In this document: positions 11,901 to 23,363 of the stretch, in pieces
Position numbering within the stretch: position 1 is the stretch's first letter
Layout of the letters: every line of letters starts with the position of its first letter
NCBI GenBank assembly: GCA_018907035.1
Contig: JACCIC010000123.1
Coordinates: 1,054,001 to 1,118,000 of the forward strand
From: Sycobia sp. Sy_11
Taxonomy: Eukaryota > Arthropoda > Insecta > Hymenoptera > Epichrysomallidae
Length of the DNA: 64,000 nucleotides
Direction: 5' to 3'
Position numbers and translations under genes: made by a program
Notes under the pieces: model-generated
Seen by the model: only the letters and a program-made list of their open reading frames with translations
Told to the model about the DNA's origin: nothing
Database searches by the model: none

Positions 11901-14900
11901 TTTTACGAGGTTATATTCATCAAGAATCAGAAATATTTGCAGAAAGTATTCGAGGGCATCAAACAGCTGCTAACTGCATAGTCTGTTTGGCAATGTCAGT
12001 AATTAAGAATCCTGTAACTTGGTCAAGAAAAATACTTGATGAAATATTAGCAATTGGTGTTCAATTACATCGAGAATCTTTAAAGACATGTAATAAAATT
12101 ACAACTTTAAAGCCCAAAGATATTATGCGTGTATTTCATATTGGAGTTAATGTAATGGCGGCTGATGTCGAAGAAGCTACTATTTCCGGTAATTTAAAAG
12201 AAATTCTCAATATGTATAAACTGTTTTAAATTGAAAAAATGATACGATATTAGAAATAAAAATTTTTGTGTATCATTTCAAACTTAAAATATAGAGAGAT
12301 TATAAAATATAAAAAAGATCAGATAATGTTTTCCAAGATTAAAACTGTTGTTAACCAACTATCCGAATAAAAGGGGTTTTCCAATCGATCGGTGTATAAT
12401 TTTTTTAGCTTGGTAAAACCTTCTTACAGTTTTCTTTGCTTTTACGATTAATTTTGAGACTATTATTATTGATTACTATTGTAATTAATAACAAGTAAAT
12501 GAAAATTTTCTTTCAAAATATTCAGAGTTTAAAGAAGTGATTATAAACACAATATAGTCTAATCAATGCCTTAACTAAACCTCGAAGATAAAATCATTGG
12601 CTTTGAAGATAAATTGTGCAAAATAAAATTATTACATTTCCATTTAGTACAATCTTCCATAAAAGAAAACTTATATGGTTAGATAAGACTACTTATAATG
12701 CGCATAGTAATTTCTTACATTTCTTGAATCTTAGAAGACCCTGCTTGAAATTCTGATCTAAAAATGGGGATGTAAAATTTGCTATAGTATATAATTTTGT
12801 ACAGGTGTTTTAAAATTTGTGAATGACCACAATTCCAAAGATTTTCAATTAAAAACTAATAAATATTTTATCGATCTTGCAGTCACGAATATAATTATTA
12901 TACTGGAAGTCAGATAGAGCTTATTTACATTCACTCAATAGAATCTGAATTATAAAAATCAAAATTAAGATTATAAAAAAAGTTCTATGTCCGATAAAAA
13001 CACTTATTAGTTTGCTTTATATCAATGGGCGTACGTAGAATTTTTAATTTTACGTAAAAGATAACAAATACCGTTCGTTAATTGAACGAATACTTGTAAA
13101 ATTAAAATAAGACTACCATGGAACGATTCTCTTCATTTAAAGAATTTTATGCAAATCCATCAAATAGTTTCACTATAATCACGGAATAAATATTCTAAAA
13201 TAAAACAGCTCGAATTGACTAGCTATTCATTTTTTCCAGTTGTAAATATTTCAATTGTTCTTAAATTTTGGATTTACGTACATAAAACATTGTTGTTGAG
13301 CACATCTACAAAATTCTAACAGTTTCACTCGTTGCGTCGAGCCGTTTCCAGCGCGCTTTGGCTACGCGGTTATTCCGCTCACCACCAATTATCTATCCAT
13401 GACATCCGGCACTTGCCCTAGAGAAATACTAAACTCTAACTCAATAATACATCGGCAAGTTTTGCAATGCGTTCAGTAATTATTTTTGCTCGTGAAAATC
13501 TTGCTAAGTATGACAGTTTTCTTTGCAAGAGAGAAAGAGAAAGATAATTACTGCTTAAATTTTTAATCAGTATAAAATTAAATATTGAAATTTATTTAGA
13601 AAGATATTGTAACGGAATTTTAACCGTTAATAATTTTTAATTCAAAATTCCTAAATTAAAAAATTATTTTTCATAAAATTTACAGTGTCTAATCCACTAA
13701 AAATTGGACACCCGTGTGCCCATACACCCTATAATACTTTCAGTGAAACATATGGCACTTTCAAATGTTTCAAAAGTAAATTGAAAAAATATATGTATTT
13801 AGTATTTAAAATAAATTCATTTATGTAAACCTAAACCGTATTTAACAATGTACATATTAGTAAGCGGGTAGATATAGCATAAATAAGTAGATTAGTAGAT
13901 CAAAAAAAGCTATAAGAAGTACATTCATAAATAAGTGTGCATATCTTCGAACATGTACTCAAAGCAGGACAATCATTAGGGCATAGATTTGTGAACAGAT
14001 AAATAAATAGGGGAGTACATGCTAATGTTCGCAGTAATATTAGATAATATGCATGAATGTAGACAAAATGTTTTTTTTTACTTTCATTAATTCAAGATAA
14101 ATAGTCAGATCAGTCACTAGAACAAAAAGAAAATAAGAAAGTTAAAATAATTTATAAAAATTTTAAAGTAATCAATGACTCAAGCTTGTATTATTTTTGT
14201 AACGGTCCGTATGCATATATAGGTATACTGTTCATGGTACATTAGTAGATAAATGTTATCTATATATGTATAATTGCAGGAATTGTCGCTAACCCACCAC
14301 CAGAACCAGAAGACGACAAGAAAAAAAAGGGGAAAAAGAAAGCTCCTAAAAAAAAAGGAGGCGGAAAAGGAAAGAAAGGAGGACCGACACGGGTTCCTCC
14401 TCCGCCGCCACCTCTAATTTTATTGGAGGACGGCCTTAATAAATTTTTTGAAAACAATAACGCTGGAATTCTCGTTACTGGTCGCTTTATGATAGCAATT
14501 TGGAAAGACTCGGGAGTATATTTTGTATACGATCCAAGACCAAGAAATATGGAAGGTATACTTAGTTATTCAATTAATTTATTCAGATTAATTCTTTATT
14601 AATTATGAATATTCTTGAAGGATTGAAAGAAAGCAACTGCACTGAATGTTCATCATGCGTTGTGTGGTTTGCCTGTAAAGAACCCCTTTTCGATTTAATA
14701 TTAGCAAACATTAATGATGATGAAAAATATGCCAAATTTGAAATATGTAAAGTCATCTTAAGAACTGTTCCCATTGAACCTTTACCTGCACCCGCTGGAT
14801 ATAGAACATTCAATGAATCTGTACCAAGGTAATGTTTTGTATAATAACGTCTCTAGAATAAGGATTCGAACAAACTATGTATATATAAATTACGCTAGAT

Positions 14901-17900
14901 TATTGTGGACAGTTTTGACACTCTTCCTGCTCCCAGTAACACTTTTTAGATATTTTGCTATACAAGTTTCAATTATAAAAACAAATTCCATAGTCGCCAT
15001 TCGCTCTATGTTTCTTAGAGAGAAGATTATGAATGACGCCTAATTTCCTTAAATTATTTATTCAATGTGAGATGTGCTAGACTTTGAATAGAAAAGAGTT
15101 TTTAAACTTCTAAAAGAGAAGTTTATAAAGCATTTAAAAATCATTTTTGAGTCAATTTTCAAGTGCTAAATTGAAGGCTCCGATAAGATTTTAAACTTAC
15201 TAACGTAAACATAATTAAGATCGTTTTAATCAGTTGTCAAAATGAAATGATTTATGATAATTTTCGATACGCTTCTGATAACATTTCCGTTTAATATTAG
15301 GTGTAGAACTTCGCTTCCGCCGTTTTTTCCAAATGTCGAGAATTTATTGTAAAAAATTGGTTATACATTTATAATTCAAAGTATTATCCATCGCTGGTCA
15401 CTATTTTCTTACATCTTTCGGGCAGCATACAAATCCCGCGTTGAAGAAATTGGTCATCTCTTGAAGAGATCCAAGGATAGATCCAATTTTCTACTTCTTC
15501 ATAAGACCGGAAGTGCTGATCAGCCAGGCCGTGTACCATTACTCAAAACAAATGATAGTCTTAGAGAGCAACGTCTAGAGAATACGGCGGATAAGGTAGA
15601 ACTTCTCATTTCAGCGATTTCAAATATCTTTTTCAAATATCATGTCTATCGTGGTATTGTGGACATTTATCTTTGGATGCTTGGCTCAAATGCATTAATT
15701 GCATTCGCTAATAACCGCCTGTGATTGTTTCAGTCGGTTTTAACAACTCAATATTCATTTTTCGAATCATGGCAAAAATAGTAGAGGGTAAACGTTATAG
15801 ATAAGAAGAAAAAATCTTTTGCGAATTTTACATTATGTCTTACAAAAAAAAGCAAAAATTCACCCATATATAATCTTAAAGTCTTACCATCTTTATAAAA
15901 CTAATTTTAAATTAAAGATTATCTGCAAAAAAACAACTTTTAACAAAAGTAAAATAGTTAGGCGAGGTTGATGTGTCTTAGTATAGTAAGAATAGTAAAT
16001 ATATCTTCTCATGAATTTTATAAAAAATTTATATAAAATATTTTTCTAAATTCAGTAATATATTAAGACAAAAATATATACAATAACGTCTTAAAACAAT
16101 GGATCATTAAAACAAATGGCTAAGTACATTTTCTATGCATCCCTATATATAACAGCATGTATAGTTTACACAAATACATCTAGAACTCTAAAAAGTAATA
16201 ATAAATAAATAGTTTTAACGGAAATGCAACTTAATAAAGTAATGAAATATTTACCAATAGCCGAGTTTATTTTCACATCATTTGGTCCATGCGTGGACTC
16301 ATAAAAAAAGAGTTAATTATCTTGAATCATCGATGTTTTTAGGTGAAATTTCTTCTGCTATTTTTTCTGATAATTCATTATTATTAAAAAAAAGTAGGTA
16401 TGAAATTACCAGGCCCGTTCCCAAATAGTTTATAAGTAACAAATCCATAATTGAATTTAAATATATATACTCTAAGTTTGAAATAATATACTTTTAAATA
16501 ACTTAAATATATAGACTCTACGGTAAAAATAGATAATCATAATGAAAATTGTTCACTTTTCATTAATTGTGTACTTTAAATTAGAATTCATTAGGAATAG
16601 ATTAATCAAATCTTCAGAGAGAATATGCAAAGAAAATAAATCTACTTTGAGAAGTAATGTTTTAAACAAGTAGCACTTTTTATTAAATTTACGTAAATAA
16701 TACTGTTATATAATTTCATGTAAATATAGAATTTTAGAAGAAAAGTTGTACATGTGCAAAGTTTATGAATGAAGATTTATTATTAAAATCTGATCATATA
16801 ATTAATTAGATCCAATTAGTAGAAATTCTTTTCTTATTATGTAATTTATTATTTTTTATGTAATTTATTAGTATTCATTATATCCAACATTAAATTTATA
16901 TTTATTATAGGATTAAAGTCATACAATGGAAAGAGAGAAGGAATGTATAAAATAACATATATATTTGTCAAAGGCATTTAAATTTTAACAATGCTATTCT
17001 ATTAATAAGAACTAAACATTATGTGTAAATAATAAAATGAATATACTATAGCGATGAAGATTACGATGACGAGAAAAAATAAGAATTAATAATTCTAATT
17101 ATGAGGCTTATATTTTGAATTATCATTCAAATTCTTCTATAGTACTATAGACTATAAATAATTTATTATCAATAAATGTATATCTAACATTAGATAAAAT
17201 GTTAAAATTAATAATTCTAATTATGAGGTTTATATTTTGAATGATCATTCAAATTAGTCCATAGCTTTTAATTTATGCACAATATAAATCTTATGTAAAT
17301 GACCTTTACACATTAATAATAATAATATAAATCACCTTGTTCAAATTTTTTCTCTTTAAACATTATGTACAAACGTAACTTAACTTAAAAAAATGCAATT
17401 ACTTCATTTAAATCTGGAGAATGTAAACTAGAAGGTAACTTTGATTTGATGAAATATTGATTTTTGATTTCATGTCATCTGTTGCAACATCAGGCATCAT
17501 TTTATCTGCTATGTGTTTATATATGTACTGTATAGCTATTATTATATTAAAGTGTCTTACTATACTATATATTAAAGCATCTTACTATATACTATACATA
17601 TGTCTTACTGCTGGAAAGTTTTGCTGTGTATTTACTATTACTATATATATAAAGAGTTTTATTTAAAAAATTGCTGTTTAGCCAAAAATATCGGCGGGAA
17701 ACGATTCTTTAGGTCATAAATAATAGATATGCTTTGAAAAATTATCTATAAAGAAGTGATAAATAATTTTTGTCATTGATTGAAAATTCAAAATCTTATT
17801 AATTTAGAAGTAGTGTAGCGACCGCACCATACCGGCGATTCTCAAACTCGCCTTCGTGGCGCTGCCGCGCCACCTGATTTATCAAATATAATGTATTAGC

Positions 17901-19408
17901 AAAAAATGATGGTTCAATATATGCAAGTTATGCTTATTCAAATTATGATTTTCCAGTTTAAATTAGTTTATTGGCTGTAATTGTAAGAGGCATACATTAA
18001 TTAATATTAAAAAAATTTATGATTTTTTAAAATAAATTTAAATGTATAAAATTTTTGTAAATATGCTGTTGAATTCATCAGGCTCTTTTTTGATACCATG
18101 AAACTTGACGGAGACATTTTAAAATGCAATTTTTAAGATAATACCTCAGGCATCTATCCTTCCATTCATCCACTTGCTGTACAGCATTTTTCAGAAGTTT
18201 AGCAGAGTGTACCACCATGCAATTCCAAATTCTTCATTTTTTTCATCTGATCATTCGATCATCCGATTTTCGTAACTTAGGTTGATATTAATTAAAAATT
18301 ATATATTTTCAGAATTTTTAAGATATCATATTTACGGCGCTTTGATAAATGTAATTTGGAGAAAAATCACATAAACTGCAACTGTTTATACTTAAGAAAA
18401 TTTTTTATAAATAATACTAATTATTGGTATAATTAAGAAAAATATATTTCAATATATGCTTTTATTTTCATTATTATTTTTTTTCACATATTCTTTTAAG
18501 CATCTAGTAATCTTAGTAAATGATCTATTTTACTTTAGGAAAATATTTTCCATAGATTCTAAATTTAAATTCTGAATTTAATACAAAATAATACCACACA
18601 TACACATATATAACATTTGTTATCACAGTTTAAATTCGAATTTTTAAACTAAATTAATTACTGAGTATCGAAATCTTGCAGCCCGCCAAATGACTGCGAC
18701 TGTCCAAAACCACCCATTTTGCCCGAAGAGTTTGGTCAAATTCAAGCTAAGGAAGAGTTGATGGTGGACTTGGAATCCTCGTTTACACGGATCGATAAGG
18801 ATCTAAGTATTTTACTTGGAAAAAGCCACTTATTGGAGCGCCGATTTCCGGCACAGAATCGCGGCTTCCAGAGCACCGCCGTTGCCGCTGTGACGATAGT
18901 AGTCGCAAGCTTGCATGCACCTTCAACCTGGACGACTTCCCTTATCGACGCCGTTCTAAAGTACGGCGATATTTTGCATACAGAGTGCGCGCGGCTGTCG
19001 CGCCCTGGTTCCCGTAATCTTTCCGTAAGCGAATTATTGGAGGTCTTTGTTGTTGGCGACGTCCGTGCTCGGATCCGTATTCACCGGAATTTGACGGCCG
19101 GCATAAGCCTAGAAGAGGATATGTTCAACGCGCTCAAGTTATTTTTTGCCAAGAACGTCTTCGGCATTTTACACACAATCGAGTACGCGATCGGGATCAT
19201 GGAACATTGGGGCAAATTTTACTTTCTCGATCCGTCCGAAAAGAATCGGTTTAAGAAAGACTCGTTCGAGGGGGCAGCTTGTCTGATAAAGTGCGAAAAT
19301 CTGACTAAGCTTACAAAAGTCATTCTTCAAGTTTGCGCGTTTAAGGATCCCACGGTCTATACCCTTAGCGCAGTTCAGATCTTGGATCTCCACTTTTTCA
19401 CTCGATGA
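2705..19408 (+). CDS. multi-module papain-like (C76-type) pseudopeptidase protein, 3' part of gene
   Basis: Nine exons (G1-G9) join in phase into 1,350 codons with a stop at 19406-19408. The N-terminus lies left of the window. The product is a chain of about six diverged modules. Each has an 'RG-x-Q' motif followed by an A-rich helix, W-x6-LD-x-IL-x-x-G-x-x-LH, an F-x-x-GVN-x-x-x-x-DVEE strand, a (L)K-x-FF-x5-GI helix, and AIWK(E)-x6-YY-x-FDPR. This resembles metazoan modules of the viral-tegument-type papain-like peptidase fold, in which RGxQC supplies the nucleophile and DxH the histidine. Here Q is followed by G, A, T or S, and FDSH is replaced by FDSR, NDRP, NPRG, HPKF, DPRP or DPSE, so I infer a non-catalytic, binding or scaffold role. 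No signal peptide or membrane segment is seen in the visible part. The family assignment is by recognition only. The gene model rests on seen splice sites and frame closure. Confidence 0.75.
3437..3861 (+). CDS. pseudopeptidase gene exon G2 (linker and start of module 2)
   Basis: Acceptor AATTAAAG|GTAAAAAC and donor GAAGAT|GTAACT. It enters with two bases completing Gly and leaves in phase 0. It contains VMRFLSLNALYDHF, the RF-type closing strand of module 1. Module 2 then starts with SRGIQGLAMPVIALV and APSNWTKEDIDDI, with Gly at the nucleophile position after Gln. Without splicing the frame stops at 3885. Splicing to G3 continues the PPPED-AEEPPE acidic/proline linker. Confidence 0.75.
4469..5431 (+). 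CDS. pseudopeptidase gene exon G3 (modules 2 and 3)
   Basis: Acceptor TATTTTAG|GCAGAA and donor TTAGAG|GTAATT, phase 0 at both ends, 321 codons. It finishes module 2 (LMQALKSFFEKYQYGIIE, YFAIWKFEEEL, YYLYNDRPKDG, ACILRFLNL). It then begins module 3 with NFSQGNEALFKIDTRDKQQA, HLWTSEVLDDILKKGDKL, LYLGVNEMALDVEEE and LEEFFKTSKMGIFRF. Module 3 has Ala where the nucleophile Cys is expected. Confidence 0.85.
5663..6076 (+). CDS. pseudopeptidase gene exon G4 (end of module 3, start of module 4)
   Basis: Acceptor TATTTTAG|ACTTTG and donor TCAAAG|GTTAAC, both phase 0, 138 codons. It continues module 3 with TLIAIWKEEEVFFAMNPRGK, so the intron interrupts just before the conserved AIWK strand. An acidic linker follows (EDNKEDKEEEVEV), then TAAICIMAIIFSKV. 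That looks like the helix of module 4 with the RGxQ loop lost. Confidence 0.8.
6181..6718 (+). CDS. pseudopeptidase gene exon G5 (module 4)
   Basis: Acceptor GATTGTAG|GTTTAC and donor TTACCAG|GTAAGT, ending in phase 1. It encodes HWSSEVVDEVIITGKKLH, RPSEIITEFFLSNRRIDL, ISIFKFFDEFSTGCLTL and LAIWKCDDGFYCFHPKF, all in the same order as in the other modules. It is followed by a long intron (6719-11885) full of mariner remnants. Confidence 0.8.
7340..8065 (-). mobile_element. mariner-like element copy B, C-terminal half, degenerate
   Basis: Read on the minus strand this is the catalytic part of a mariner transposase: TGDET (first catalytic block), then a stop, then SRSKIKVMITVFF and PQPPYSPDVP, TPCDFWLFSKLKRPLRGQNF and FEHWKKHWHICI. 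Several stops and small frameshifts break it. Its sequence differs from copies A/D and C, so it is a separate lineage. It directly abuts copy C near 8065, and the exact boundaries are estimates. Confidence 0.85.
8066..9240 (-). mobile_element. mariner-like element copy C (mauritiana-like), near full length, degenerate
   Basis: Minus strand. The N-terminal DNA-binding region has IGKSTVEAQQWLEKRYPDS and CRWYAEFKRGRTNTNDAERS. The catalytic region has ASESRPKRPKTQQSAGKVM, SIFWDTHGVIFLDYLENGK, HPPYSSDLALSDYWLFADLK and a C-terminus ending KEHYIDE. The block holding the second catalytic Asp (HQDNAPCH-type) is garbled, and a frameshift splits N-terminus from middle. The right boundary is approximate. 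Confidence 0.88.
10367..11642 (+). mobile_element. mariner-like element copy D, full length 1,276 bp, inactivated
   Basis: TA target duplications lie at 10365-10366 and 11643-11644. The TIRs are CAAGGTCAGACAAATAAGTA at the 5' end and its imperfect reverse complement at 11618-11642. The N-terminal domain (from 10490) hits a TGA at 10678 and further breaks. From about 11085 to 11519 the frame is open and reads KSKVKTMFICFF, LRHDNAPYHSAF and PPYSPDMPRCDFFLFPHLKK, preserving the second and third Asp of the D,D34D triad. The first block reads TGNES, so the first Asp is Asn. Same family as copy A. Confidence 0.95.
11886..12188 (+). CDS. pseudopeptidase gene exon G6 (start of module 5)
   Basis: Acceptor TTATTTAG|GAAAAG and donor TTTCCG|GTAATT, phase 1 in and out. 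It encodes SIRGHQTAANCIVCLAMSV, TWSRKILDEILAIGVQLH, KPKDIMRVFHIGVN and AADVEEATISG. This is the clearest copy of the module's N-terminal half. The residue after the RGHQ glutamine is Thr rather than Cys, although two Cys lie slightly downstream in the same helix. Confidence 0.85.
12189..14279 (+). other. intron 6 of the pseudopeptidase gene
   Basis: AT-rich, with no exon or transposon that I can recognise. A short GC-rich patch at about 13325-13400 stands out from the surroundings but has no recognisable identity. Confidence 0.6.
14280..14555 (+). CDS. pseudopeptidase gene exon G7 (Lys/Gly/Pro linker and module 5 second half)
   Basis: Acceptor AATTGCAG|GAATTG and donor TGGAAG|GTATAC, phase 1 in and out. 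It opens with a highly basic linker (DDKKKKGKKKAPKKKGGG) and a proline run, inserted exactly between the DVEEATISG strand of G6 and the LNKFFENNNAGILV helix. FMIAIWKDSGVYFVYDPRPR then completes module 5. The basic stretch could serve as a nuclear localisation or nucleic-acid-contact segment (inference). Confidence 0.85.
14621..14828 (+). CDS. pseudopeptidase gene exon G8
   Basis: Acceptor TTCTTGAAG|GATTGA after a 65-bp intron and donor CCAAG|GTAATG, ending in phase 2. It encodes LKESNCTECSSCVVWFACKE, then LILANINDDEKYAKFEICKV and a proline-rich tail. It occupies the place of the 'LLRF-x-S(L)' closing region of other modules. The intron is very short but the frame closes on both sides. Confidence 0.75.
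15299..15765 (-). mobile_element. mariner-like element copy E (cecropia-like), C-terminal fragment
   Basis: The minus strand reads LKPTETITGGY, a deletion, then EVLPYPPYSLDVAL, stop, DYHLF, HGLADQHFRSYEEVENWI, SRDDQFLQRGICMLPERCKK and IVTSDG. This is the typical C-terminal block of cecropia-type mariners. Stops replace Trp/Ser codons. The element end near 15299 has a candidate TIR (GGTGTAGAACTTCGCTTCCG). The right boundary is approximate. Confidence 0.85.
17084..17255. repeat. 50-bp direct repeat, two copies
   Basis: 17084-17133 and 17206-17255 are near-identical (core AATTCTAATTATGAGG), offset by 122 bp with about two differences. This is a local duplication inside an intron. Confidence 0.8.
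18682..19408 (+). CDS. pseudopeptidase gene exon G9 (last exon, module 6)
   Basis: Acceptor TCTTGCAG|CCCGCC. One base completes the AG left by G8 to Ser, and the frame then runs to a stop at 19406-19408. It contains PPNDCDCPKPPILPEEFG, AQNRGFQSTAVAAVTIVV, STWTTSLIDAVLKYGDILH, SVSELLEVFVVGDVRARI, NALKLFFAKNVFGIL and GIMEHWGKFYFLDPSEK. This is a whole module in one exon. Base composition is clearly more GC-rich than exons G1-G8. Ser sits where the Cys is expected and DPSE where DxH is expected. Confidence 0.88.
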
Positions 19409-19456
19409 TTAAACAGCTCTTCTAATAATACATACAAAGTAAAAAAAATATATAAA

Positions 19457-19462
19457 AATAAA
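19457..19462 (+). terminator. candidate poly(A) signal of the pseudopeptidase gene
   Basis: AATAAA about 49 bp after the stop codon, in an A-rich context that makes chance occurrence easy. Confidence 0.4.
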
Positions 19463-22122
19463 GTAAAAACTTACAATTACAAAGATTTACAAAATCTGTA
19501 GATTGGATAAAGGAACTATAAGGAAGGGTTTGAAATAATTGGTGAATGATTCTAACCAACAAGCGACAACATTCTCAAATTGCTAATTTTATTTATAGTT
19601 TTATGACACAAATCACTTTTAGCATCTACATGAGTAGGAGTACAAGCTACACGAGAATGAATTTGATACAGATCACTTATTAGCGTAAATATAATGTCTC
19701 AGTTACATACTATAACTAGATACTTAAAAAACACTGTACAACGCAGCTGAACTGTCGTGCATACTTTACATATAATACAAGCGTGCCCAAAAGCGATACG
19801 AACTCATCCGATCAGTCGTTCGTTTTAGGGCACGCGTTTTCTCATCTTCATTATTATATCCTTGGCTATACAAGGCATTCGACTCTCTTTTTTTTCTTTT
19901 TATGCATTTATTTTTCTGCGCTCTCTACAGCTTTTATTCGATAATTTTCCAATTCGCATTCGCAATTTGATTAATTACAAAGTTATACTTCGCGCAAGAA
20001 CAAACAAACGCTTCGCCGCTTCCCCTTTCGCTCATTATAAAAAAGCAAACATCTCTTGAATCGCTTGAGAAAACAACAATACGTCTTATTTCCGTCGATC
20101 TACGCGTTAGGCCGCCATGCAGTTGGCACATTTTTGGAATCGATATATGCTTCGTTCGCGGCGGTAAGTTCTTACATAAACAGACACGTACATTATAATA
20201 ATACGCTTTTTCATAATTGTGTCTCTTGTCGCTTTTTTATATACCGTGTTATCCCTACGCCCTTTTCCTCGTATCTCTTCAACGCATTTTCTCATCCGAA
20301 GGAGATACACCGCCGTCGTGAAAATTTCAAGAACACTTTCAATGCTTGCAAAAAAATTTCATTCTTGTTTATATCTACTTTTAATTACGTATATAGAAGT
20401 TACGTACAAAGATTTGTCCACTTTGAAACTCGTGTACCTCTTCACAAGGATCTGCTCGGCGCGCAATTATTTCATTAGTCTCGAGTCTAAAGTTCAATGT
20501 CGCAGCGGTGAATGTACATCAATATAGGAGACATCTGAGGTCCTGCGCAGTAAACAACGTTCGTATACGAGTATTTAATGGTGAATATGACGAAGAAAAA
20601 AATGGAAGACTTTACAATCGCCGTGCATACTGACTTCGCTCGCAACCAACGATTGTTAATTAATTTTAGGTTAGCATTGCTATCTGCGCAGTCTCACTTC
20701 CCTCCCCTCTCGATTCCGTAATTTGATTTTCTCTGATTTTATTATCACGCTTTTTTCATAGCCCTGTGAATCTCGAAATTAACTTGTCAGTCTGTGCCCT
20801 ATGCATGACGTTACGAATTGTCTCTATTTGCAATGCTAGAATCGGTAAGTATGGAGTGTGAATTCAAACGATTGGTTGTATTCTTTAAAACTAAATACGA
20901 TTTTACGTATAAATTATAAACTTGCATACAATCGGACGTCCGAAAAATTAGCATTTCGCGTAGAATTTACTTTTAAGTATGCTCAATCATCAAATTCGTA
21001 ACAAAGCTAAAAATATCACACGAGAACGGGAAAAGTAGTAAAGGGATAAAACAGACGACCGTATTAAACAATATTAACAAAAATTATACTTCATAATGAT
21101 TTTCTTAAAAACATTTATAAAAACTTTTCTCACTTTTAAATCTTTGCGCAGAAGTAATTTTCTTTCTCGTACTGACTATGAGTATCGGTGTACGTGATAG
21201 TGGTTCGATAGGTTTGACTTTCTGTGGGTGTTTGTCGTTTGGTTAGTAAATACGTGCAAACATGTAAAGTTGTTTCGAACTAGTGTGAATCCGCGCATAA
21301 AAAGTTTTTCTTCACTATCTTATATCGGTATAAACAAAACTTTGTTTAGGCTTATGATCGATTAAGCTAAAAAGTAATAAAAAACTAATAAACGATTGAT
21401 AATCCACTAAAGCGTAAAACACAACTAAGATTCAAACGCCTTAAAATAGTTGGAGTATTACAATTTTTTTGTTTCAAATATTACACACACACATAACGCA
21501 GACAGAGTGACGGCAATGTAGAGAAAAATATTGGTATTGTTGGCATGATGTCATTATGGCACGTTTAGTTTACTATTCAGTGACGGATTACTGGATTTAC
21601 ATTTACCCGTTAAATATACGATATATTCAGTCAAGAAAATTACTTTTCCAATGCTCTACATACATACTGAAGACTTATTTTCCCCCATTTTTCGACCCAT
21701 GTAGCATATACAGCGTTTATCATCGTCGCCAGTCCTTCATTGCACTTTCCCCACAATATAAATGCATTTTAAACATATTTATTTATGTACAATAGCTGCA
21801 TTCTAATAAACCTTCGCACATGCCTTCTAAAGCGTGTTTCGGTTGAATCAGTGGTATAAAAGAACGAGAACTGAAAATTTCGAATGAAAAAAGCAAGCAC
21901 GCATAGGAATTGCACTGAAAGCCCATTGCGGCAATGACGAAAAATTAACTATACTAACGATTATTTCAGAAATTCTTTGCTGTATTTTTCAATGTCCTTT
22001 TGTCGCGTTATGCTTTCACATGCTTTTTACAGGCTCGGTTGGCGCCGTAAATCTGTGCAAACAGAGCCTTTGAACTTTTTTATAATTTAAAAATACAAAC
22101 GTAATAGAGTAGCAAAGAATAT

Positions 22123-22300
<178 letters not shown>

Positions 22301-23075
22301 ACGTATTTATAAAAACTGCACCAAAGCAACTACGAATTAAATAGAATAAGTTCGGCTAATCTTGAAAGAGTGATTTTAATGTGATTGTGAAACAACAAAT
22401 ATAGATACATATAAAAAAGTCTTCGCATTTTATCTTTTCACGCTGTGATACACTTCAATAATAGCAAACGCAACTTATCTGCAAGTAGAATGCAGCACTT
22501 TTTCGATCTATCGAGAGATTTCATTTGCCAGGCAATACAAGTATAAAAATAATTAAATTTTGTATAAATTAGGAATGTTCAATGAAAGAGAAGAGAAACA
22601 AATAGGAGGAAGAGGGATTAGAGTTCTACTCGAATCCCATTGGCCGGCATACATGAACACGCGAGCCACAGCGAGTAAGGTAAGCTCGACGTGATAAGCG
22701 GGAAGAAACGCGGGAGGCAGACATCGGTTTTTGAATCCCGTGCGATCGATCTTCCGCAGTCTGGGCAAAAACAGTTTAGGCACCGAATGTCTTGAAAAAT
22801 GAAAAACTTCGCCACGGCTGGACGACAAAATTTTGATATTTATGGAGGCACCGAAATATACATGGCGAGCAGAGAAATAAGCAGTCGTTCGCCCCACGCC
22901 TGTTTTCAGGCGAATGCGGTCGGGTGCTGACGGGAAGGATGGCGACGCTGCACATAGACTTTTAAAAAAATAACAACGGACAATTGTACAGGTTAGGAGC
23001 TGGTCTGGGGGCTTCTGACGCATGACAATAGATGATGATGATAGAGTAGTTATCGTAATAAAAAAATAATAATAG

Positions 23076-23076
<1 letters not shown>

Positions 23077-23142
<66 letters not shown>
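23077..23142. repeat. (AAT)n microsatellite
   Basis: About 22 consecutive AAT/ATA units, 220 bp beyond the pangolin stop codon on its sense strand. Confidence 0.95.
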
Positions 23143-23144
<2 letters not shown>

Positions 23145-23363
23145 TAAGAAACGCCGGCTATCGCGTAATCCTTGAGCTGAGTTCCACCGTCTGCTATCTA
23201 GACATCTAACCGAATATAGTACCTGGCACAGGAACATGACTTGGTCAGTCATTGGCATCACAACGTAAGAAGGACCACTGGGATCCTGAGTATTTGTGCG
23301 TCGCGTCGCGTAGGCCTCGCGGGCCTCGCGGGTCCCCCCGCGACCTGCGAGCTGCAGCCGGGG

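Larger units (their letters stand above)
14829..18681 (+). other. intron 8 of the pseudopeptidase gene
   Basis: Very AT-rich. It holds mariner fragment E and a 50-bp direct repeat at 17084-17255. A short GC-rich patch (about 17817-17875) has no recognisable identity. I see no additional exon, and G8 joins G9 in phase without one. Confidence 0.6.

Noticed and set aside
13325..13400. GC-rich patch considered as a possible tRNA or other small RNA
   Set aside because: No cloverleaf arms or promoter boxes could be paired by eye.
22553..23023. 156-codon minus-strand frame beyond the pan stop
   Set aside because: No protein motifs; falls in the probable pan 3' UTR and lacks splice or start context.
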